The notes: generated by a model from the letters alone, not told the origin. Positions 40,531 to 52,421 are shown, counted from the first letter of the stretch. The stretch is 64,000 nucleotides of DNA from Chlorobium sp. (GCA_005843835.1 SZXZ01000087.1:1-64000), one strand, 5' to 3'. Translations and numbers: made by a program.

Positions 40531-41265
40531 TTGCATACCCCACATTTACATACAGGAACACTTTTTGTTGTTGCTACACCTCTCGGGAATCTCGAAGACA
40601 TTACCTTGCGGGCAATTAAAATACTGGGACAGTCCGGAGCTATTGCTTGTGAAGATACGCGTCGCGCATCAATTCTTCTTAAACATCTCGAAATTACCGG
40701 CAAAAAACTCATCAGTTATCACAATTACAATGAGCCAAAAGCCATCGCTCATATCATTGCGCTCCTTGAAGAAGGTACAGATGTCGCTCTTATCACTGAT
40801 GCCGGTACACCGGTTATCAGCGATCCTGGATATGCACTGCTTCACGCCCTGCATGAACAGAACCTGCAGGTTATTCCTATCCCGGGAGCATGTGCCCTCA
40901 CTGCTGCACTGTCAGCCTGCCCATTACCGGTAAATCAATTTTTTTTTGCTGGATTTCTTCCGCATAAAAAAGGGAGAAAAGGTCGTCTTGAATATCTCGC
41001 TGCGCTCCAGGCTACGTTTGTCATCTATGAGTCTCCATATAGAATTATGCGGCTGCTTGATGAACTCAGTACAGTTCTGCCGGATGCTCAGATATTTATC
41101 GGACGGGAGATGACAAAAATACATGAAGAATATATTACCGGAACTATTGAGGAGATCCGCCAACTGCTTTCCAATGGGAAAACCAGAGGTGAGTTTGTGG
41201 TTGTTGTCTACCCTTCCGGAAAAAAACCATTTAAATCAGAAGAGGACTATGCAGATCATCAGTGA
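40531..41265 (+). CDS. rsmI: 16S rRNA (cytidine(1402)-2'-O)-methyltransferase
   Basis: LFVVATPLGNLEDITLRAIKIL, IACEDTRRASILLKHLEI, DAGTPVISDPGYALL. TTG start. Confidence 0.95.
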   Translation: MHTPHLHTGTLFVVATPLGNLEDITLRAIKILGQSGAIACEDTRRASILLKHLEITGKKLISYHNYNEPKAIAHIIALLEEGTDVALITDAGTPVISDPGYALLHALHEQNLQVIPIPGACALTAALSACPLPVNQFFFAGFLPHKKGRKGRLEYLAALQATFVIYESPYRIMRLLDELSTVLPDAQIFIGREMTKIHEEYITGTIEEIRQLLSNGKTRGEFVVVVYPSGKKPFKSEEDYADHQ

Positions 41266-42100
41266 CCCCGGACAGATGCAAGCCTTAGCCGAAAAACTCC
41301 GCCTCAACCGGCAGTGCATTGGGGTCATTATGACCATGGGAGCACTTCATGAAGGGCATTTAAGCCTGGTAAAGCTTGCTCAACAAACAGCAGGTATAGT
41401 TATTCTCACAATTTTCGTAAACCCCAGTCAGTTCGGGCCGAACGAGGATCTCCACAAATATCCCAGACCTTTTGAAAAGGATGCTTCACTTGCTAAAGCA
41501 GCTGGAGTCGATTACCTGTTTGCTCCTGATGCCGATTGTATCTACCCGGAACATTATCAAACAACCGTAGAATGCAGCAGCATAAGCAGTCTGTTCGAAG
41601 GAGCATTGAGGCCTGGGCATTTTAAGGGAGTCGCAACAATAGTTACCAAACTGTTCAATATTACAAAACCACATATTGCTATTTTTGGTGAAAAAGATAT
41701 ACAGCAGCTTGCTGTTATACGCCGGCTTGTAAAAGATCTCAATATTGATACAAAAATTATCGGTGCACCCATAGTCAGAGAAGAAAATGGACTGGCAATA
41801 AGTTCAAGAAACATCTATCTGTCAAGTCAAGAAAGAGACGCTGCCACTATACTTTACAAATGTATCTGCCATGCTGAAAAAAGAATGGCAGAACATGAAA
41901 AAGACCTTGACTCAATTGCTAATGAAATTGAACAGATGATAACCTTAACGCCTGGATGCCGCCCTGATTATGTCAGCTTTGTTGATGAAGAAACGTTTGA
42001 ACCTGTTATAACAACTCAGGGCAACAAGACATATCGTCTTCTTCTTGCAATGTATTCAGGAAAAGTAAGGCTCATTGACAACGCAAAGATACTCGCTTGA
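41249..42100 (+). CDS. panC: pantothenate synthetase
   Basis: VIMTMGALHEGHLSLV, TIFVNPSQFGPNEDLHKYPR, FGEKDIQQLAVI, ISSRNIYLS. Start 41249 overlaps rsmI end. Confidence 0.97.
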   Translation: MQIISDPGQMQALAEKLRLNRQCIGVIMTMGALHEGHLSLVKLAQQTAGIVILTIFVNPSQFGPNEDLHKYPRPFEKDASLAKAAGVDYLFAPDADCIYPEHYQTTVECSSISSLFEGALRPGHFKGVATIVTKLFNITKPHIAIFGEKDIQQLAVIRRLVKDLNIDTKIIGAPIVREENGLAISSRNIYLSSQERDAATILYKCICHAEKRMAEHEKDLDSIANEIEQMITLTPGCRPDYVSFVDEETFEPVITTQGNKTYRLLLAMYSGKVRLIDNAKILA

Positions 42101-42203
42101 TGTTACGGAGAGATCGGTTTAGGGGGAAGACACTTTTTTGTATTATATTTCAAATCGCATTCATTATTTCGGCATAGTGTCAAAATACTGAAGTCTGCAA
42201 TGA

Positions 42204-42247
42204 GTAGGTCGGAAAAAGTTAGGATCTGTAATGAAAAGCCTACCGAC
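42204..42247 (+). promoter_or_regulatory. possible leader RNA with alternative pairings upstream of pnp
   Basis: GTAGGTCGG ... CCTACCGAC: GTAGG/CCTAC and GTCGG/CCGAC pairings overlap and are mutually exclusive at the shared bases. Confidence 0.3.
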
Positions 42248-42279
42248 AGAATTTTTATCACCAATACTACAAGATATCC

Positions 42280-44478
42280 ATGATTATTAACAAAGAAATT
42301 GATCTAGGCCAAGGAAAAATAATCTCTATCGAGACCGGCAAAATGGCAAAACAGGCCGATGGTTCTGTAGTGGTCCGCCTTGGAGATACAATGGTACTTG
42401 CTACTGTCGTTTCGAGCAAAAAAACACCACCTCCAAATCAGGACTATTTTCCACTGCAGGTTGAATACCGTGAAAAATATTCTGCTGCCGGTAAATTTCC
42501 CGGAGGATTTTTCAAAAGGGAAAGCCGACCTTCGGAAAAAGAAATTCTTTCAGCAAGACTGATCGACCGCGCACTCAGACCACTCTTTCCAGATGGTTAC
42601 CTCTATGAAACTCAGATCATTATAACAGTTATTTCTTCTGACCAGCTCAATGATGCCGATGTGCTTGGAGGACTTGCTGCGTCGACCGCAATCATGGTTT
42701 CTGACATACCGTTTCATAATGCAATGTCCGAAGTCCGGGTGGGTAGAATCAACGGCCTTTATGTTATTAATCCCGATGTCAACGAACTTAAAAACAGCGA
42801 CATTGATATATGTATTGGTGGTACTACAGACACCATCTGTATGCTAGAGGGTGAAATGAAAGAGATATCTGAAGCAGAAATGCTCGAGGCCATCAAATTT
42901 GGACATGATGCTATCCGCAAGCTTTGCGGTCTCCAGAATGAGATTGCTCAAGAAGTTGCAAAACCAAGTCGACCTTTTAATCCAACAGTTATCCCGCCAG
43001 AGCTGACCGAAGTTATCAAGGGATTTTGTGAAACCCAACTTAAAGACCTTGCTTATACTCCTCTCAAAAAAGAAGATCGCGCTGAACAAACTGCCTTCAT
43101 CTACAAAGAAACCATAGAGTCAACTGTCGGGCACTTTAAAACTTTAATCGGCAGTGATGATATCGCTTCCGAACCGGCAAAAGCACTTTTCCTGAATGCT
43201 CATATCATCGAAGAGCAGATTCATGCGGTAGAAAAGAAAGTAATGCGTCATATGATACTTGATGATGCAAAACGTCTTGACGGCAGAGCACTTGACCAAG
43301 TTCGACCAATCAGCATTGAACTGGGTGTTATCCCAAGGGCTCACGGCTCAGCACTCTTTACAAGGGGAGAAACTCAGGCTCTTGTAACCATCACCCTTGG
43401 CACCAATAAAGATGCTCAATCAGTAGATAACCTGACAAACAGTGACGATAAGAAATTCATGCTCCACTACAACTTTCCGCCATTTTGTGTCGGTGAAGTT
43501 GGAAGACTTGGGAGTATCGGTCGTAGAGAAATAGGGCACGGCAATCTTGCTGAGCGATCAATTAAAATGGTTGCGCCAACCGAACAGGAGTTCCCGTATA
43601 CCATTCGTATCGTTTCGGATATACTTGAATCGAACGGTTCTTCGTCTATGGCCTCTGTTTGCGGTGGAACGCTGGCTCTGATGGATGGAGGTGTTCCTAT
43701 CAGAAAACCGGTATCCGGTATTGCCATGGGACTCATCAAAGAAGGATCGGCATATGCTGTACTTTCTGACATTCTCGGTAACGAGGATCATCTTGGAGAC
43801 ATGGATTTTAAAGTTGCTGGTACCAGAGACGGTATTACATCCTGCCAGATGGATATAAAAATAGATGGACTTGATTACCATATTCTAGAATCTGCTCTTG
43901 AGCAGGCTCGAAGAGGAAGGTTGCATATTCTCGACAAAATGGAGGAAGCAATCCCCTCATCGCGTCAGGATCTTGCTAACTTTGCACCAAAACTCACAAC
44001 AATAAAAGTACCGGTGGACTGCATCGGCATGATTATCGGAAAAGGTGGAGAAACAATCCGCAGTATTACCGAAGAAACCGGTGCGGAAATCAACATTGAG
44101 GATGATGGCACTGTCACCATTGCATGTTCGACCAGTGAAGGAACAAACGCTGCCCTTGCAACGATAAAAGGTCTTATTGCAAAACCAGAGGTTGGTACGA
44201 TCTACGTTGGTAAAGTTCGTGATGTTCGTGATGAGCTCGGAGCTTTTGTAGAATTTCTTCCAAAAACAGACGGACTTGTGCACATTTCTGAAATAGCAAA
44301 TGAACGAGTCACGAAAGTCAGCGATCACTTGAAAGTCGGGGATAAAGTAAAGGTCAAGCTGGTTGATGTCCGCAAAGACCCGCGTACAGGGAAAACTAGA
44401 TTTGCTCTTTCAATTAAAGCGGTTGCAGAGACAACTGAAAATGAAGCCGTAAAAGAACAGGGCTCAGAGTTACATTAA
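42280..44478 (+). CDS. pnp: polyribonucleotide nucleotidyltransferase
   Basis: RNase PH repeats, KH domain ([23 protein letters not shown]), S1 domain ([33 protein letters not shown]). Confidence 0.98.
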   Translation: MIINKEIDLGQGKIISIETGKMAKQADGSVVVRLGDTMVLATVVSSKKTPPPNQDYFPLQVEYREKYSAAGKFPGGFFKRESRPSEKEILSARLIDRALRPLFPDGYLYETQIIITVISSDQLNDADVLGGLAASTAIMVSDIPFHNAMSEVRVGRINGLYVINPDVNELKNSDIDICIGGTTDTICMLEGEMKEISEAEMLEAIKFGHDAIRKLCGLQNEIAQEVAKPSRPFNPTVIPPELTEVIKGFCETQLKDLAYTPLKKEDRAEQTAFIYKETIESTVGHFKTLIGSDDIASEPAKALFLNAHIIEEQIHAVEKKVMRHMILDDAKRLDGRALDQVRPISIELGVIPRAHGSALFTRGETQALVTITLGTNKDAQSVDNLTNSDDKKFMLHYNFPPFCVGEVGRLGSIGRREIGHGNLAERSIKMVAPTEQEFPYTIRIVSDILESNGSSSMASVCGGTLALMDGGVPIRKPVSGIAMGLIKEGSAYAVLSDILGNEDHLGDMDFKVAGTRDGITSCQMDIKIDGLDYHILESALEQARRGRLHILDKMEEAIPSSRQDLANFAPKLTTIKVPVDCIGMIIGKGGETIRSITEETGAEINIEDDGTVTIACSTSEGTNAALATIKGLIAKPEVGTIYVGKVRDVRDELGAFVEFLPKTDGLVHISEIANERVTKVSDHLKVGDKVKVKLVDVRKDPRTGKTRFALSIKAVAETTENEAVKEQGSELH

Positions 44479-44493
44479 TATCAGAAAAACTTG

Positions 44494-44529
44494 AAAGGCA
44501 GTGCAGTTATCCTAGGCACTGCCTTTTTT
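44494..44529 (+). terminator. intrinsic terminator after pnp
   Basis: AAAGGCAGTGC-loop-GCACTGCCTTTTTTT. Confidence 0.85.
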
Positions 44530-44548
44530 TTATTATCTCCTGAATACC

Positions 44549-46966
44549 ATGAAGTACGAATTTTCAACGATAGAAAAAAAATGGCAGGCCTACTGGGAAA
44601 AGCATAATACCTTTATATCAGGGGATAACGCTGATAAACCAAAATACTATGTGCTAGACATGTTTCCTTATCCTAGCGGAACCGGTCTCCACGTTGGACA
44701 TCTTGAAGGATATACAGCATCGGACATTACGGCTCGCTACAAAAGAAGCTGCGGTTATAATGTTCTGCACCCTATGGGTTGGGATGCTTTCGGATTACCT
44801 GCCGAACAGTTTGCCATAAAAACAGGAACACACCCGAAAACCACTACCGAAAATAATATCAGAAGCTTCAAGGAAACCCTTCAGGCAATGGGTTTTTCTT
44901 ACGACTGGCAAAGAGAGATTAATACCACCGATCCCGGATATTTCAAATGGACACAGTGGATATTTCTCAAACTCTATGATATGGGCCTGGCCTATATGTC
45001 GGAAGTTGACGTCAATTGGTGTGAAGAACTTAAGACTGTTCTTGCCAATGAAGAAGTTGAAGAAAAAATTGCTGAAGGTCACACGGTCGTCCGACGTCCC
45101 CTGCGTCAATGGGTGCTGAAAATTACTGCATACGCAGATCGCCTGCTTGCTGACCTTGAAGAACTTGAATGGCCTGACAATGTCAAGCAGATGCAGCGCA
45201 ACTGGATTGGACGTTCTGAAGGCGTTAACATAGATTTTGAACTCCCCTGCCACAAACAAAAACTGAGAGTTTATACAACAAGACCTGACACCCTTTTTGG
45301 AGCAACCTACCTTGTTATTTCACCTGAACATCCTCTTGCCAAAAAACTTGCCACAGCAACGCAGTTGATTCTTGTAAAGGATTATATCAGGCAAGCAACA
45401 TTAAAAACAGAACTTGAGAGGACCGGTCTTCAAAAGGAAAAGACAGGTGTGTTTACCGGCTCTTATGCCATTAACCCGGCAACAGGCAAACCTCTTCCTG
45501 TCTGGATATCTGATTTTGTCCTAACAAGCTATGGCACTGGCGCTATTATGTCTGTCCCCGCTCATGACAGCAGAGACTGGGAATTTGCTAAACAATATGA
45601 CCTTCCAATCATTGAGGTCATTAAAAGCCCTCATAATGTTCAAGAGAAAGTTTTTGAAGACAAGGATAGTGTCTGTGTCAATTCCTCCAACAGTGAAATA
45701 AGCCTGGACGGGCTGAAGTTTTGTGATGCTTTTGAAAATATGGCGTCATGGCTTGAAACACATAAACTGGGTGAACGAAAGGTTAACTTCAAACTCCGCG
45801 ACTGGATATTCAGTCGACAGCGATACTGGGGAGAACCCATTCCAATAAAGCATTATGATGATGGCTCGATTCGCCTGGAAACAAGCCTTCCTCTTGTTCT
45901 CCCTGAGGTAGAAGCATATCATCCTTCTTCAACCGGTGAATCGCCTCTAGCCAACATCCCTCACTGGCTTTTCGGAACAGATGAGCACGGTCCATTCAGA
46001 AGAGAGACAAATACCATGCCCCAATGGGCTGGAAGTTGCTGGTATTATCTCCGTTTCATAGATCCTGACAACAATGTGCAGCTTATCGATCCTGAAAAAG
46101 AACGTTACTGGATGAACGTTGACCTTTATATCGGTGGCGCCGAGCATGCTGTCCTTCACCTGCTCTACGCCAGATTCTGGCATAAGGTTCTTTTTGACCT
46201 CGGTGTCGTCAGTTCAAAAGAACCGTTTAAAAAGCTTTTCAACCAAGGAATGATTCTTGGAGAAGACAATGAAAAAATGTCAAAATCCCGTGGTAATGTT
46301 ATTCCTGCTGACCACGTTCTGGAACGATATGGTGCTGATGCCGTGCGTCTCTATGAAATGTTTCTTGGACCTCTTGAACAAGTCAAGCCATGGAACACTA
46401 ATGGTATTGAAGGTATAAGCCGTTTCCTTTCGAAAGTCTGGCGTTTGATATATCCGGAAAATGCAATGCAGGCAGCCTTGCTTACTGATGAAGAAATGCC
46501 AGATGAACTTTTGAGACGGATGCATAAAACTGTAAAAAAAGTCTCTGAAGACACTGAAAATCTCAAATTCAACACAGCTATCGCTGAAATGATGATCTTT
46601 GTCAATGAATTGCATAAGACAGGTTGCAAAAACCGGAATGCGATTGAAACCTTGATTATTATACTTGCACCCTATGCACCGCATATTGCCGAAGAACTTT
46701 GGGAAGCTATAGGACACAACTCATCTGTCAACTCAAGACCTTTTCCCTTATTTGACCCGAACCTTGTCGAAGACTCTTTATTGACTATAGCAGTTCAGGT
46801 TAACGGAAAACTAAGAGGCACCTTTATTGCACCGGCAAAAAGTCAAAAAGAAACACTCCTCACTGAGGCTAAAAAGGTTAAATCAGTCATTAAATTTCTT
46901 GAAGGACAAACGATTGTCCGCGAAATCGTTATTCCAGATAAATTAGTAAGTTTTGCAGTAAAATGA
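44549..46966 (+). CDS. leuS: leucyl-tRNA synthetase
   Basis: MFPYPSGTGLHVGHLEGYTASDI (HIGH-like), KMSKSRGNV. Confidence 0.98.
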   Translation: MKYEFSTIEKKWQAYWEKHNTFISGDNADKPKYYVLDMFPYPSGTGLHVGHLEGYTASDITARYKRSCGYNVLHPMGWDAFGLPAEQFAIKTGTHPKTTTENNIRSFKETLQAMGFSYDWQREINTTDPGYFKWTQWIFLKLYDMGLAYMSEVDVNWCEELKTVLANEEVEEKIAEGHTVVRRPLRQWVLKITAYADRLLADLEELEWPDNVKQMQRNWIGRSEGVNIDFELPCHKQKLRVYTTRPDTLFGATYLVISPEHPLAKKLATATQLILVKDYIRQATLKTELERTGLQKEKTGVFTGSYAINPATGKPLPVWISDFVLTSYGTGAIMSVPAHDSRDWEFAKQYDLPIIEVIKSPHNVQEKVFEDKDSVCVNSSNSEISLDGLKFCDAFENMASWLETHKLGERKVNFKLRDWIFSRQRYWGEPIPIKHYDDGSIRLETSLPLVLPEVEAYHPSSTGESPLANIPHWLFGTDEHGPFRRETNTMPQWAGSCWYYLRFIDPDNNVQLIDPEKERYWMNVDLYIGGAEHAVLHLLYARFWHKVLFDLGVVSSKEPFKKLFNQGMILGEDNEKMSKSRGNVIPADHVLERYGADAVRLYEMFLGPLEQVKPWNTNGIEGISRFLSKVWRLIYPENAMQAALLTDEEMPDELLRRMHKTVKKVSEDTENLKFNTAIAEMMIFVNELHKTGCKNRNAIETLIIILAPYAPHIAEELWEAIGHNSSVNSRPFPLFDPNLVEDSLLTIAVQVNGKLRGTFIAPAKSQKETLLTEAKKVKSVIKFLEGQTIVREIVIPDKLVSFAVK

Positions 46967-47152
46967 CCGTAGACACATCAAGATATACTCCGAATATTTG
47001 CCGGTAAATTTTTTTTATGTAAAATTCTTTCGTAAAGTTATAATCTTGCTGTTCGATATTTTTTCTCCGCTTCAACCACTGATTTTCTTTGTTCACAAAT
47101 ACCTGTGATAGGGGGTAGTCTCCTTTTTTTAAAACACATAAATCTGGTATCA

Positions 47153-49138
47153 ATGGCTACAGACGAAACAAAATCCAGCATCCAGCAAACCGAAACATCA
47201 ATAAGTTCTGTTCTGTCTGAAAAAAGGAAATTTCCACCTCCGGCAGAGTTTGCGCAATCCGCACACATCTCATCAATGGAGGATTATGAAAAGCTATATG
47301 CTTCAGCTGCTGCAGATCCTGATGCCTATTGGGGTGGAATTGCCAACCAGTTCCACTGGTTTAAAAAGTGGGATACTGTGCTGGAATGGAATACCCCGTA
47401 TGCAAAATGGTTTAACGGTGGAAAAACTAATATCTGCTACAATGCCCTTGATGTCCATGTTAAAAGCTGGAGAAAGAACAAGGCTGCAATTATCTGGGAA
47501 GGTGAAGAAGGTGAGGAACGGGTTCTAACATACGGTGAACTTCACCGTCAGGTCAGCAAATTTGCTAATGTTCTGAAAATCGCCGGCATCAAGCCTGGAG
47601 ACAGGGTTGCAATTTATATGGGCATGGTTCCAGAACTTGTTATCGCAGTTCTTGCATGTGCACGTGTTGGTGCAGTCCATAATGTTATTTTTGCTGGCTT
47701 CTCAGCTCATGCCATTACCGAGCGAGTCAATGATTCAAGAGCCAAAATGGTAATTTGTGCGGATGGCACAAGACGCCGTGGCGGATCCATCAATCTTAAG
47801 AATATAGTTGATGAGGCTATCGTCAACACCCCATCTATCCGAAGCGTCATCGTTTTGAAAGTGACCAATGAAGAAGTTCATATGCATAACGGTATGGATC
47901 ATTGGTGGCATGATCTTATGGGTCTAGCCGTTGATGAATGCGATCCTGTCGAGGTTGAGTCAGAACATCCGCTTTTCGTCCTCTATACCAGCGGTTCAAC
48001 AGGAAAACCGAAAGGCATCCTGCATACTACTGCTGGATATATGGTACATGCCGCCAGCTCCTTCAAATACGTTTTCGATATTAAAGATGAGGATATCTAC
48101 TGGTGTACAGCAGACGTAGGCTGGATCACAGGACACAGTTATATGGTTTACGGACCGCTTCTCAATGGCGCAACACTGCTCATGTATGAAGGAGCACCCA
48201 ACTATCCACAGTGGGACCGGTTCTGGGATATCATTAACCGCCACAAGGTTACTATCCTCTATACTGCACCCACAGCTATCCGCGCTTTCATACGTGCAGG
48301 AAACGAATGGGTCACAAAACACAATCTCAGCTCCCTCCGTCTTCTCGGAACAGTTGGAGAGCCTATAAATCCGGAAGCATGGATGTGGTATCACAAGGTT
48401 GTAGGACAGGAAAGATGTCCAATCGTTGATACCTGGTGGCAAACTGAAACCGGAGGCATCATGGTTTCTCCACTTCCAGGTGCGACACCTACAAAACCTG
48501 GAACTGCAACACGTCCGCTACCAGGCATCGCGGTTGACGTGGTTCACAAAGACGGAACCCCGTGCAATGCCAATGAAGGCGGATACCTTGTCATCAAACA
48601 GCCATGGCCATCAATGCTTCGCACTATCTACGGCGACAACGAAAGATATGAATCTACATACTGGTCTGAATTCCCCGGTATGTACTTTACCGGTGACGGT
48701 GCACGCAAGGATGATGACGGCTATATCTGGATCATGGGACGTGTCGATGATGTAGTTAATGTTTCAGGCCACCGTCTCGGCACCAGTGAAGTCGAAAGCG
48801 CTCTTGTTTCCTTTGAAGCAGTTGCAGAGGCCGCTGTTGTCAGCCGACCTGATGAACTTAAGGGTAACGCCCTCGTAGCTTTCGTAACGCTGAAGGATGA
48901 ATATATAGGCGACATGAAGATGCGTGAAGATCTGCGTAATCACGTGGCAAAAGAGATCGGACCAATTGCAAAGCCTGATGAAATAAGATGGGCAAAAGGC
49001 CTTCCGAAAACACGCAGTGGAAAAATCATGCGCCGCCTCCTTCGTGAACTCGCTACAAGCAATGAAATCAAGGGAGATGTCACCACCCTTGAAGATTTCG
49101 GTGTTCTTGAAAACCTTCGCTCAAATGAAGACGATTAA
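47153..49138 (+). CDS. acsA: acetyl-CoA synthetase
   Basis: [86 protein letters not shown]. Confidence 0.97.
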   Translation: MATDETKSSIQQTETSISSVLSEKRKFPPPAEFAQSAHISSMEDYEKLYASAAADPDAYWGGIANQFHWFKKWDTVLEWNTPYAKWFNGGKTNICYNALDVHVKSWRKNKAAIIWEGEEGEERVLTYGELHRQVSKFANVLKIAGIKPGDRVAIYMGMVPELVIAVLACARVGAVHNVIFAGFSAHAITERVNDSRAKMVICADGTRRRGGSINLKNIVDEAIVNTPSIRSVIVLKVTNEEVHMHNGMDHWWHDLMGLAVDECDPVEVESEHPLFVLYTSGSTGKPKGILHTTAGYMVHAASSFKYVFDIKDEDIYWCTADVGWITGHSYMVYGPLLNGATLLMYEGAPNYPQWDRFWDIINRHKVTILYTAPTAIRAFIRAGNEWVTKHNLSSLRLLGTVGEPINPEAWMWYHKVVGQERCPIVDTWWQTETGGIMVSPLPGATPTKPGTATRPLPGIAVDVVHKDGTPCNANEGGYLVIKQPWPSMLRTIYGDNERYESTYWSEFPGMYFTGDGARKDDDGYIWIMGRVDDVVNVSGHRLGTSEVESALVSFEAVAEAAVVSRPDELKGNALVAFVTLKDEYIGDMKMREDLRNHVAKEIGPIAKPDEIRWAKGLPKTRSGKIMRRLLRELATSNEIKGDVTTLEDFGVLENLRSNEDD

Positions 49139-49163
49139 GCTTTACAAGCTATGATCCCTATAC

Positions 49164-49197
49164 CACAAAAAGCGCATTAAAAAATGCGCTTTTTGTG
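49164..49197. terminator. intrinsic terminator after acsA
   Basis: CACAAAAAGCGCAT-TAAAAA-ATGCGCTTTTTGTG. Confidence 0.85.
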
Positions 49198-49261
49198 TTT
49201 CTGGAGTAATTTAACAAGTTCAGCTTTCTAAAAAGTACAACGGCATGAACGAAGAAGCAGA

Positions 49262-49741
49262 CTATCTATTGAGCAACCAGATAGTAAAATTAAGATACGT
49301 TGCAAAACTCACCCACAAAAGATATGGAATCAGAAGATACCCTGCAGGCGGGTAAACAGCTTTAAATGTCACGATAGTCACCAGAATAGCTACCCAGAGG
49401 GGTACAATTACAAGCAGAGCGATCAGAGGTGAATGAAATCCAAAAAATGCAGCCGACCAGGAAAGATTCAGCAGAAGCTGAACGCCGAATACAATGAGTG
49501 CCCCCTTGATTTTTATTGTTTGAGACTTTTTTTGATCTACCAGATAAAGTGCGATCCCCATAAGCAGGAAAAGGAGTGTCCAGGCAGGAGGGAAAAGCCA
49601 GTCCGGTGGGTTCCATGAAGGTTTTTGAAGTATTTTATAGTACCACTCAGAACCCGGCATGGGCGTAAAGGTGCTGCCTGCATAAGCAAATACAAAACAA
49701 AGCCCTATACAGATTGCAAGCTTTGGAATATTGAGTTTCAT
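49262..49741 (-). CDS. tspO: TspO/MBR family protein
   Basis: WYYKILQKPSWNPPDWLFPPAWTLLFLLMGIALYLV; five predicted TM segments, Trp-rich. Confidence 0.94.
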   Translation of the reverse strand: MKLNIPKLAICIGLCFVFAYAGSTFTPMPGSEWYYKILQKPSWNPPDWLFPPAWTLLFLLMGIALYLVDQKKSQTIKIKGALIVFGVQLLLNLSWSAAFFGFHSPLIALLVIVPLWVAILVTIVTFKAVYPPAGYLLIPYLLWVSFATYLNFTIWLLNR

Positions 49742-49940
49742 AAAAACTGTCTTTTATATAATTAGCAACCAACCCTATCAATTTAACTAACAAACAGATA
49801 GATGGAACGGATAATTCCCCATCCAACATCAAAAGTACCAAAATAAACGGTTTGTGCGTTCCACTAGAAGCCATGAAATAAAAGAATGAGCTTAAATGTT
49901 ATATTGATCGCGATTATGAAACTCATATGTGCAGATTAAC

Positions 49941-50753
49941 ATGAAAATAATAAGCAAAGAACTCCAGACAGCAATCAAGGCAGCTCAGGCTGCAGGAGCT
50001 ATAACCCTTGATAAATTTGGGGAACTCTCTCAAACTGAAATCAACGTAAAAGATTTTAAAGATTTCGTTACCGACGTTGATAAAGCATGTGAAGCTGCCA
50101 TCAGCTCGATTATTACAGATAATTTTCCAGAAGACAGTATGCTCTGTGAGGAAGGCACCATAATAAACGGTGCTTCAGGCAGAACCTGGATTGTCGATCC
50201 TCTTGATGGTACCCTCAATTTTATCCACTCCTTTCCCGTTTTTTCAATAAGCATTGCTCTGAAGGATGACAACAATGAACTGCTCACTGCTGTTGTGTTT
50301 CAACCAGTTCTTCAAGAACTTTTCACTGCTGAACGGGGACAAGGCGCTTATTTGAACGGAAAGCAAATCACCATATCAGACCGCTCAGATAAAGAAAGTT
50401 ATCTCATGGCTACAGGACTGCCATTCAAAGAATACCACTACATGGACTCTTATATAGGTATGCTGAAAGATGTTATTCATGAATCTGCCGGCATCAGGCG
50501 TGCAGGGTCTGCTGCAATTGATCTTGCCTATACTGCCTGTGGGCGATTTGACGGTTTTTGGGAATACAAGCTTTTTCCATGGGATTTTGCAGCTGGTGTC
50601 CTGCTTGTCAGAGAGGCAGGAGGAAAGGCCACCAACTTTACAGGAGATCCTGACGTTTTCAAAGGACACAGCATTATCGCAGGCAATGACAATACTCATA
50701 CACTCCTTCTTGAAAAAGCCATAAAACACTTTTCCAGTCAGACAGTGTTATAG
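49941..50753 (+). CDS. suhB: inositol monophosphatase family protein
   Basis: DFVTDVDKACEAAI, WIVDPLDGTLNFIHSFPVFSISIAL, FPWDFAAGVLLVREAGG. Confidence 0.93.
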   Translation: MKIISKELQTAIKAAQAAGAITLDKFGELSQTEINVKDFKDFVTDVDKACEAAISSIITDNFPEDSMLCEEGTIINGASGRTWIVDPLDGTLNFIHSFPVFSISIALKDDNNELLTAVVFQPVLQELFTAERGQGAYLNGKQITISDRSDKESYLMATGLPFKEYHYMDSYIGMLKDVIHESAGIRRAGSAAIDLAYTACGRFDGFWEYKLFPWDFAAGVLLVREAGGKATNFTGDPDVFKGHSIIAGNDNTHTLLLEKAIKHFSSQTVL

Positions 50754-50895
50754 GCAATCTCCACATATAACGACTATCGGGTCCGATTTGAACCGGATAT
50801 TGTTCTTTATTATCTTCAACGTTTAGGGCTTTTCGTCATTTCAATTCAAATTCATTTCCTGCGCAGCTTTTTCAGGCAGGAGTAACGATTATACT

Positions 50896-52299
50896 ATGCT
50901 CATTCATCAGCGCACACTTCAAAAAGAAGTTTCCCTTTGGGGTAAAGGACTGCACACCGGTAAAGAGTGCATGATCACTTTTAAACCCGCTCCGGTCAAT
51001 TACGGTTACCGTTTTGTCCGGACAGATATAGAAAACAGTCCTGAAATACCAGCTCTGATTGATAATGTCGTTGATGTTTTGCGAGGTACAACAATCGCGT
51101 TCAACGAAGTGAAAGTTCATACCACTGAGCATGTGCTAGGTGCTCTTTACGGTCTACAGATCGATAACTGCCGCATTGAAATGAGCGGACCTGAACCTCC
51201 GGTCATGGACGGGAGTTCGCATCCATTTGCCGAAGCACTGCTGAACGCCGGTTTCCAGGAACAGGAAGAACCAAAAAATTATCTTGTCATTGATGAAACC
51301 ATCGAATACCATGATGCTGACAACAGTGTTGATATTGTTGCCCTGCCACTGGACGACTTTAGAATAACTGTCATGGTGGATTACAAAAATCCGGCATTAG
51401 GCTCACAGCATTCAGGTCTTTTTAATCTTGATACTGAATTTGTCAAGGATTTTTCCCCTTCCAGAACATTCTGCTTTCTCAGTGAAGTCGAAGCACTTGC
51501 AAATCAGGGTATCATCAAGGGTGGCGATATTGACAATGCCATTGTCATAATCGACAAAGCCATGGAACAAGAGGAGCTTGACACACTTGGAAAAAAGCTT
51601 GGTATTTTAAGCGAGCATCTGGTTCTCGGTAAAAACGGCATTCTCAATAACCGTGAACTGCGATTTAAAAACGAACCTGCACGTCATAAACTGCTTGACC
51701 TTCTCGGAGACATCGCCCTGCTTGGCATGCCAATAAAAGCACAGGTACTTGCTGCCCGACCAGGTCATGCTTCAAATGTAGAATTTGTCAAGCAGCTAAA
51801 AAAGTATGCTGACCGCAACAAACTAGCCAGACAATTCCAGCATGAAAAGAAAGCAGGCGTTATTTTTGATATCAACGCTATTTTGAACATTCTCCCTCAC
51901 CGGTACCCCTTCCTTTTAATAGACAAAATTGTTGAATTCAAGCTTGACGAAAAAATTGTTTCGATCAAAAACGTCACCATGAACGAGCCTTTCTTTCAGG
52001 GACATTTTCCAGGAAATCCCATAATGCCCGGCGTTCTCATACTTGAAGCCATGGCCCAGACCGGAGGCATCATGATGCTCAACGGCAATGATAAAATCAA
52101 GGAGAGTGTTGTATACTTCATGGGTATCGACAAGGCTCGCTTCCGTAAACCCGTACTTCCCGGCGACACACTTGTCATTGAAGCCATTATAACCAACAAA
52201 CGCAGAACTGTCTGTCAATTTGATGCAAAAGCATATGTCCGCGGAGAACTTGTCTGCGAAGCATCACTGATGGCTACCGTTGCATCGAAAAACAAATAA
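50896..52299 (+). CDS. bifunctional LpxC-FabZ fusion (UDP-3-O-acyl-GlcNAc deacetylase / 3-hydroxyacyl-ACP dehydratase)
   Basis: LpxC: GKGLHTGKECMITFKPAP, HTTEHVLGALYGLQIDNCRIEM, GPEPPVMDGSSHPF; FabZ: ILPHRYPFLLIDKIVEF, FFQGHFPGNPIMPGVLILEAMAQTGG. Confidence 0.96.
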   Translation: MLIHQRTLQKEVSLWGKGLHTGKECMITFKPAPVNYGYRFVRTDIENSPEIPALIDNVVDVLRGTTIAFNEVKVHTTEHVLGALYGLQIDNCRIEMSGPEPPVMDGSSHPFAEALLNAGFQEQEEPKNYLVIDETIEYHDADNSVDIVALPLDDFRITVMVDYKNPALGSQHSGLFNLDTEFVKDFSPSRTFCFLSEVEALANQGIIKGGDIDNAIVIIDKAMEQEELDTLGKKLGILSEHLVLGKNGILNNRELRFKNEPARHKLLDLLGDIALLGMPIKAQVLAARPGHASNVEFVKQLKKYADRNKLARQFQHEKKAGVIFDINAILNILPHRYPFLLIDKIVEFKLDEKIVSIKNVTMNEPFFQGHFPGNPIMPGVLILEAMAQTGGIMMLNGNDKIKESVVYFMGIDKARFRKPVLPGDTLVIEAIITNKRRTVCQFDAKAYVRGELVCEASLMATVASKNK

Positions 52300-52312
52300 A
52301 AGTTATTCTTAT

Positions 52313-52350
52313 AAAATAAAGGCCCTATCCACAAAAACAGGGCCTTTATT
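52313..52350 (+). terminator. intrinsic terminator after lpxC-fabZ
   Basis: AAAGGCCCT-N12-AGGGCCTTTATT. Confidence 0.8.
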
Positions 52351-52421
52351 CATGCCTTCCCACATTTTACCAACAAGTTATCAACATTCTCCAATGTATT
52401 GATTATAGCTTGTTAACGTAA

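Noticed and set aside
44795-45259. 154-aa minus-strand ORF
   Set aside because: Antisense to leuS; shadow ORF. The same applies to 46280..46717.
47996-48442. 148-aa minus-strand ORF
   Set aside because: Antisense to acsA; Cys/Ser-rich shadow frame.
50896-52299. LpxC-FabZ fusion as a novelty
   Set aside because: This bifunctional fusion is already known in Bacteroidetes/Chlorobi.
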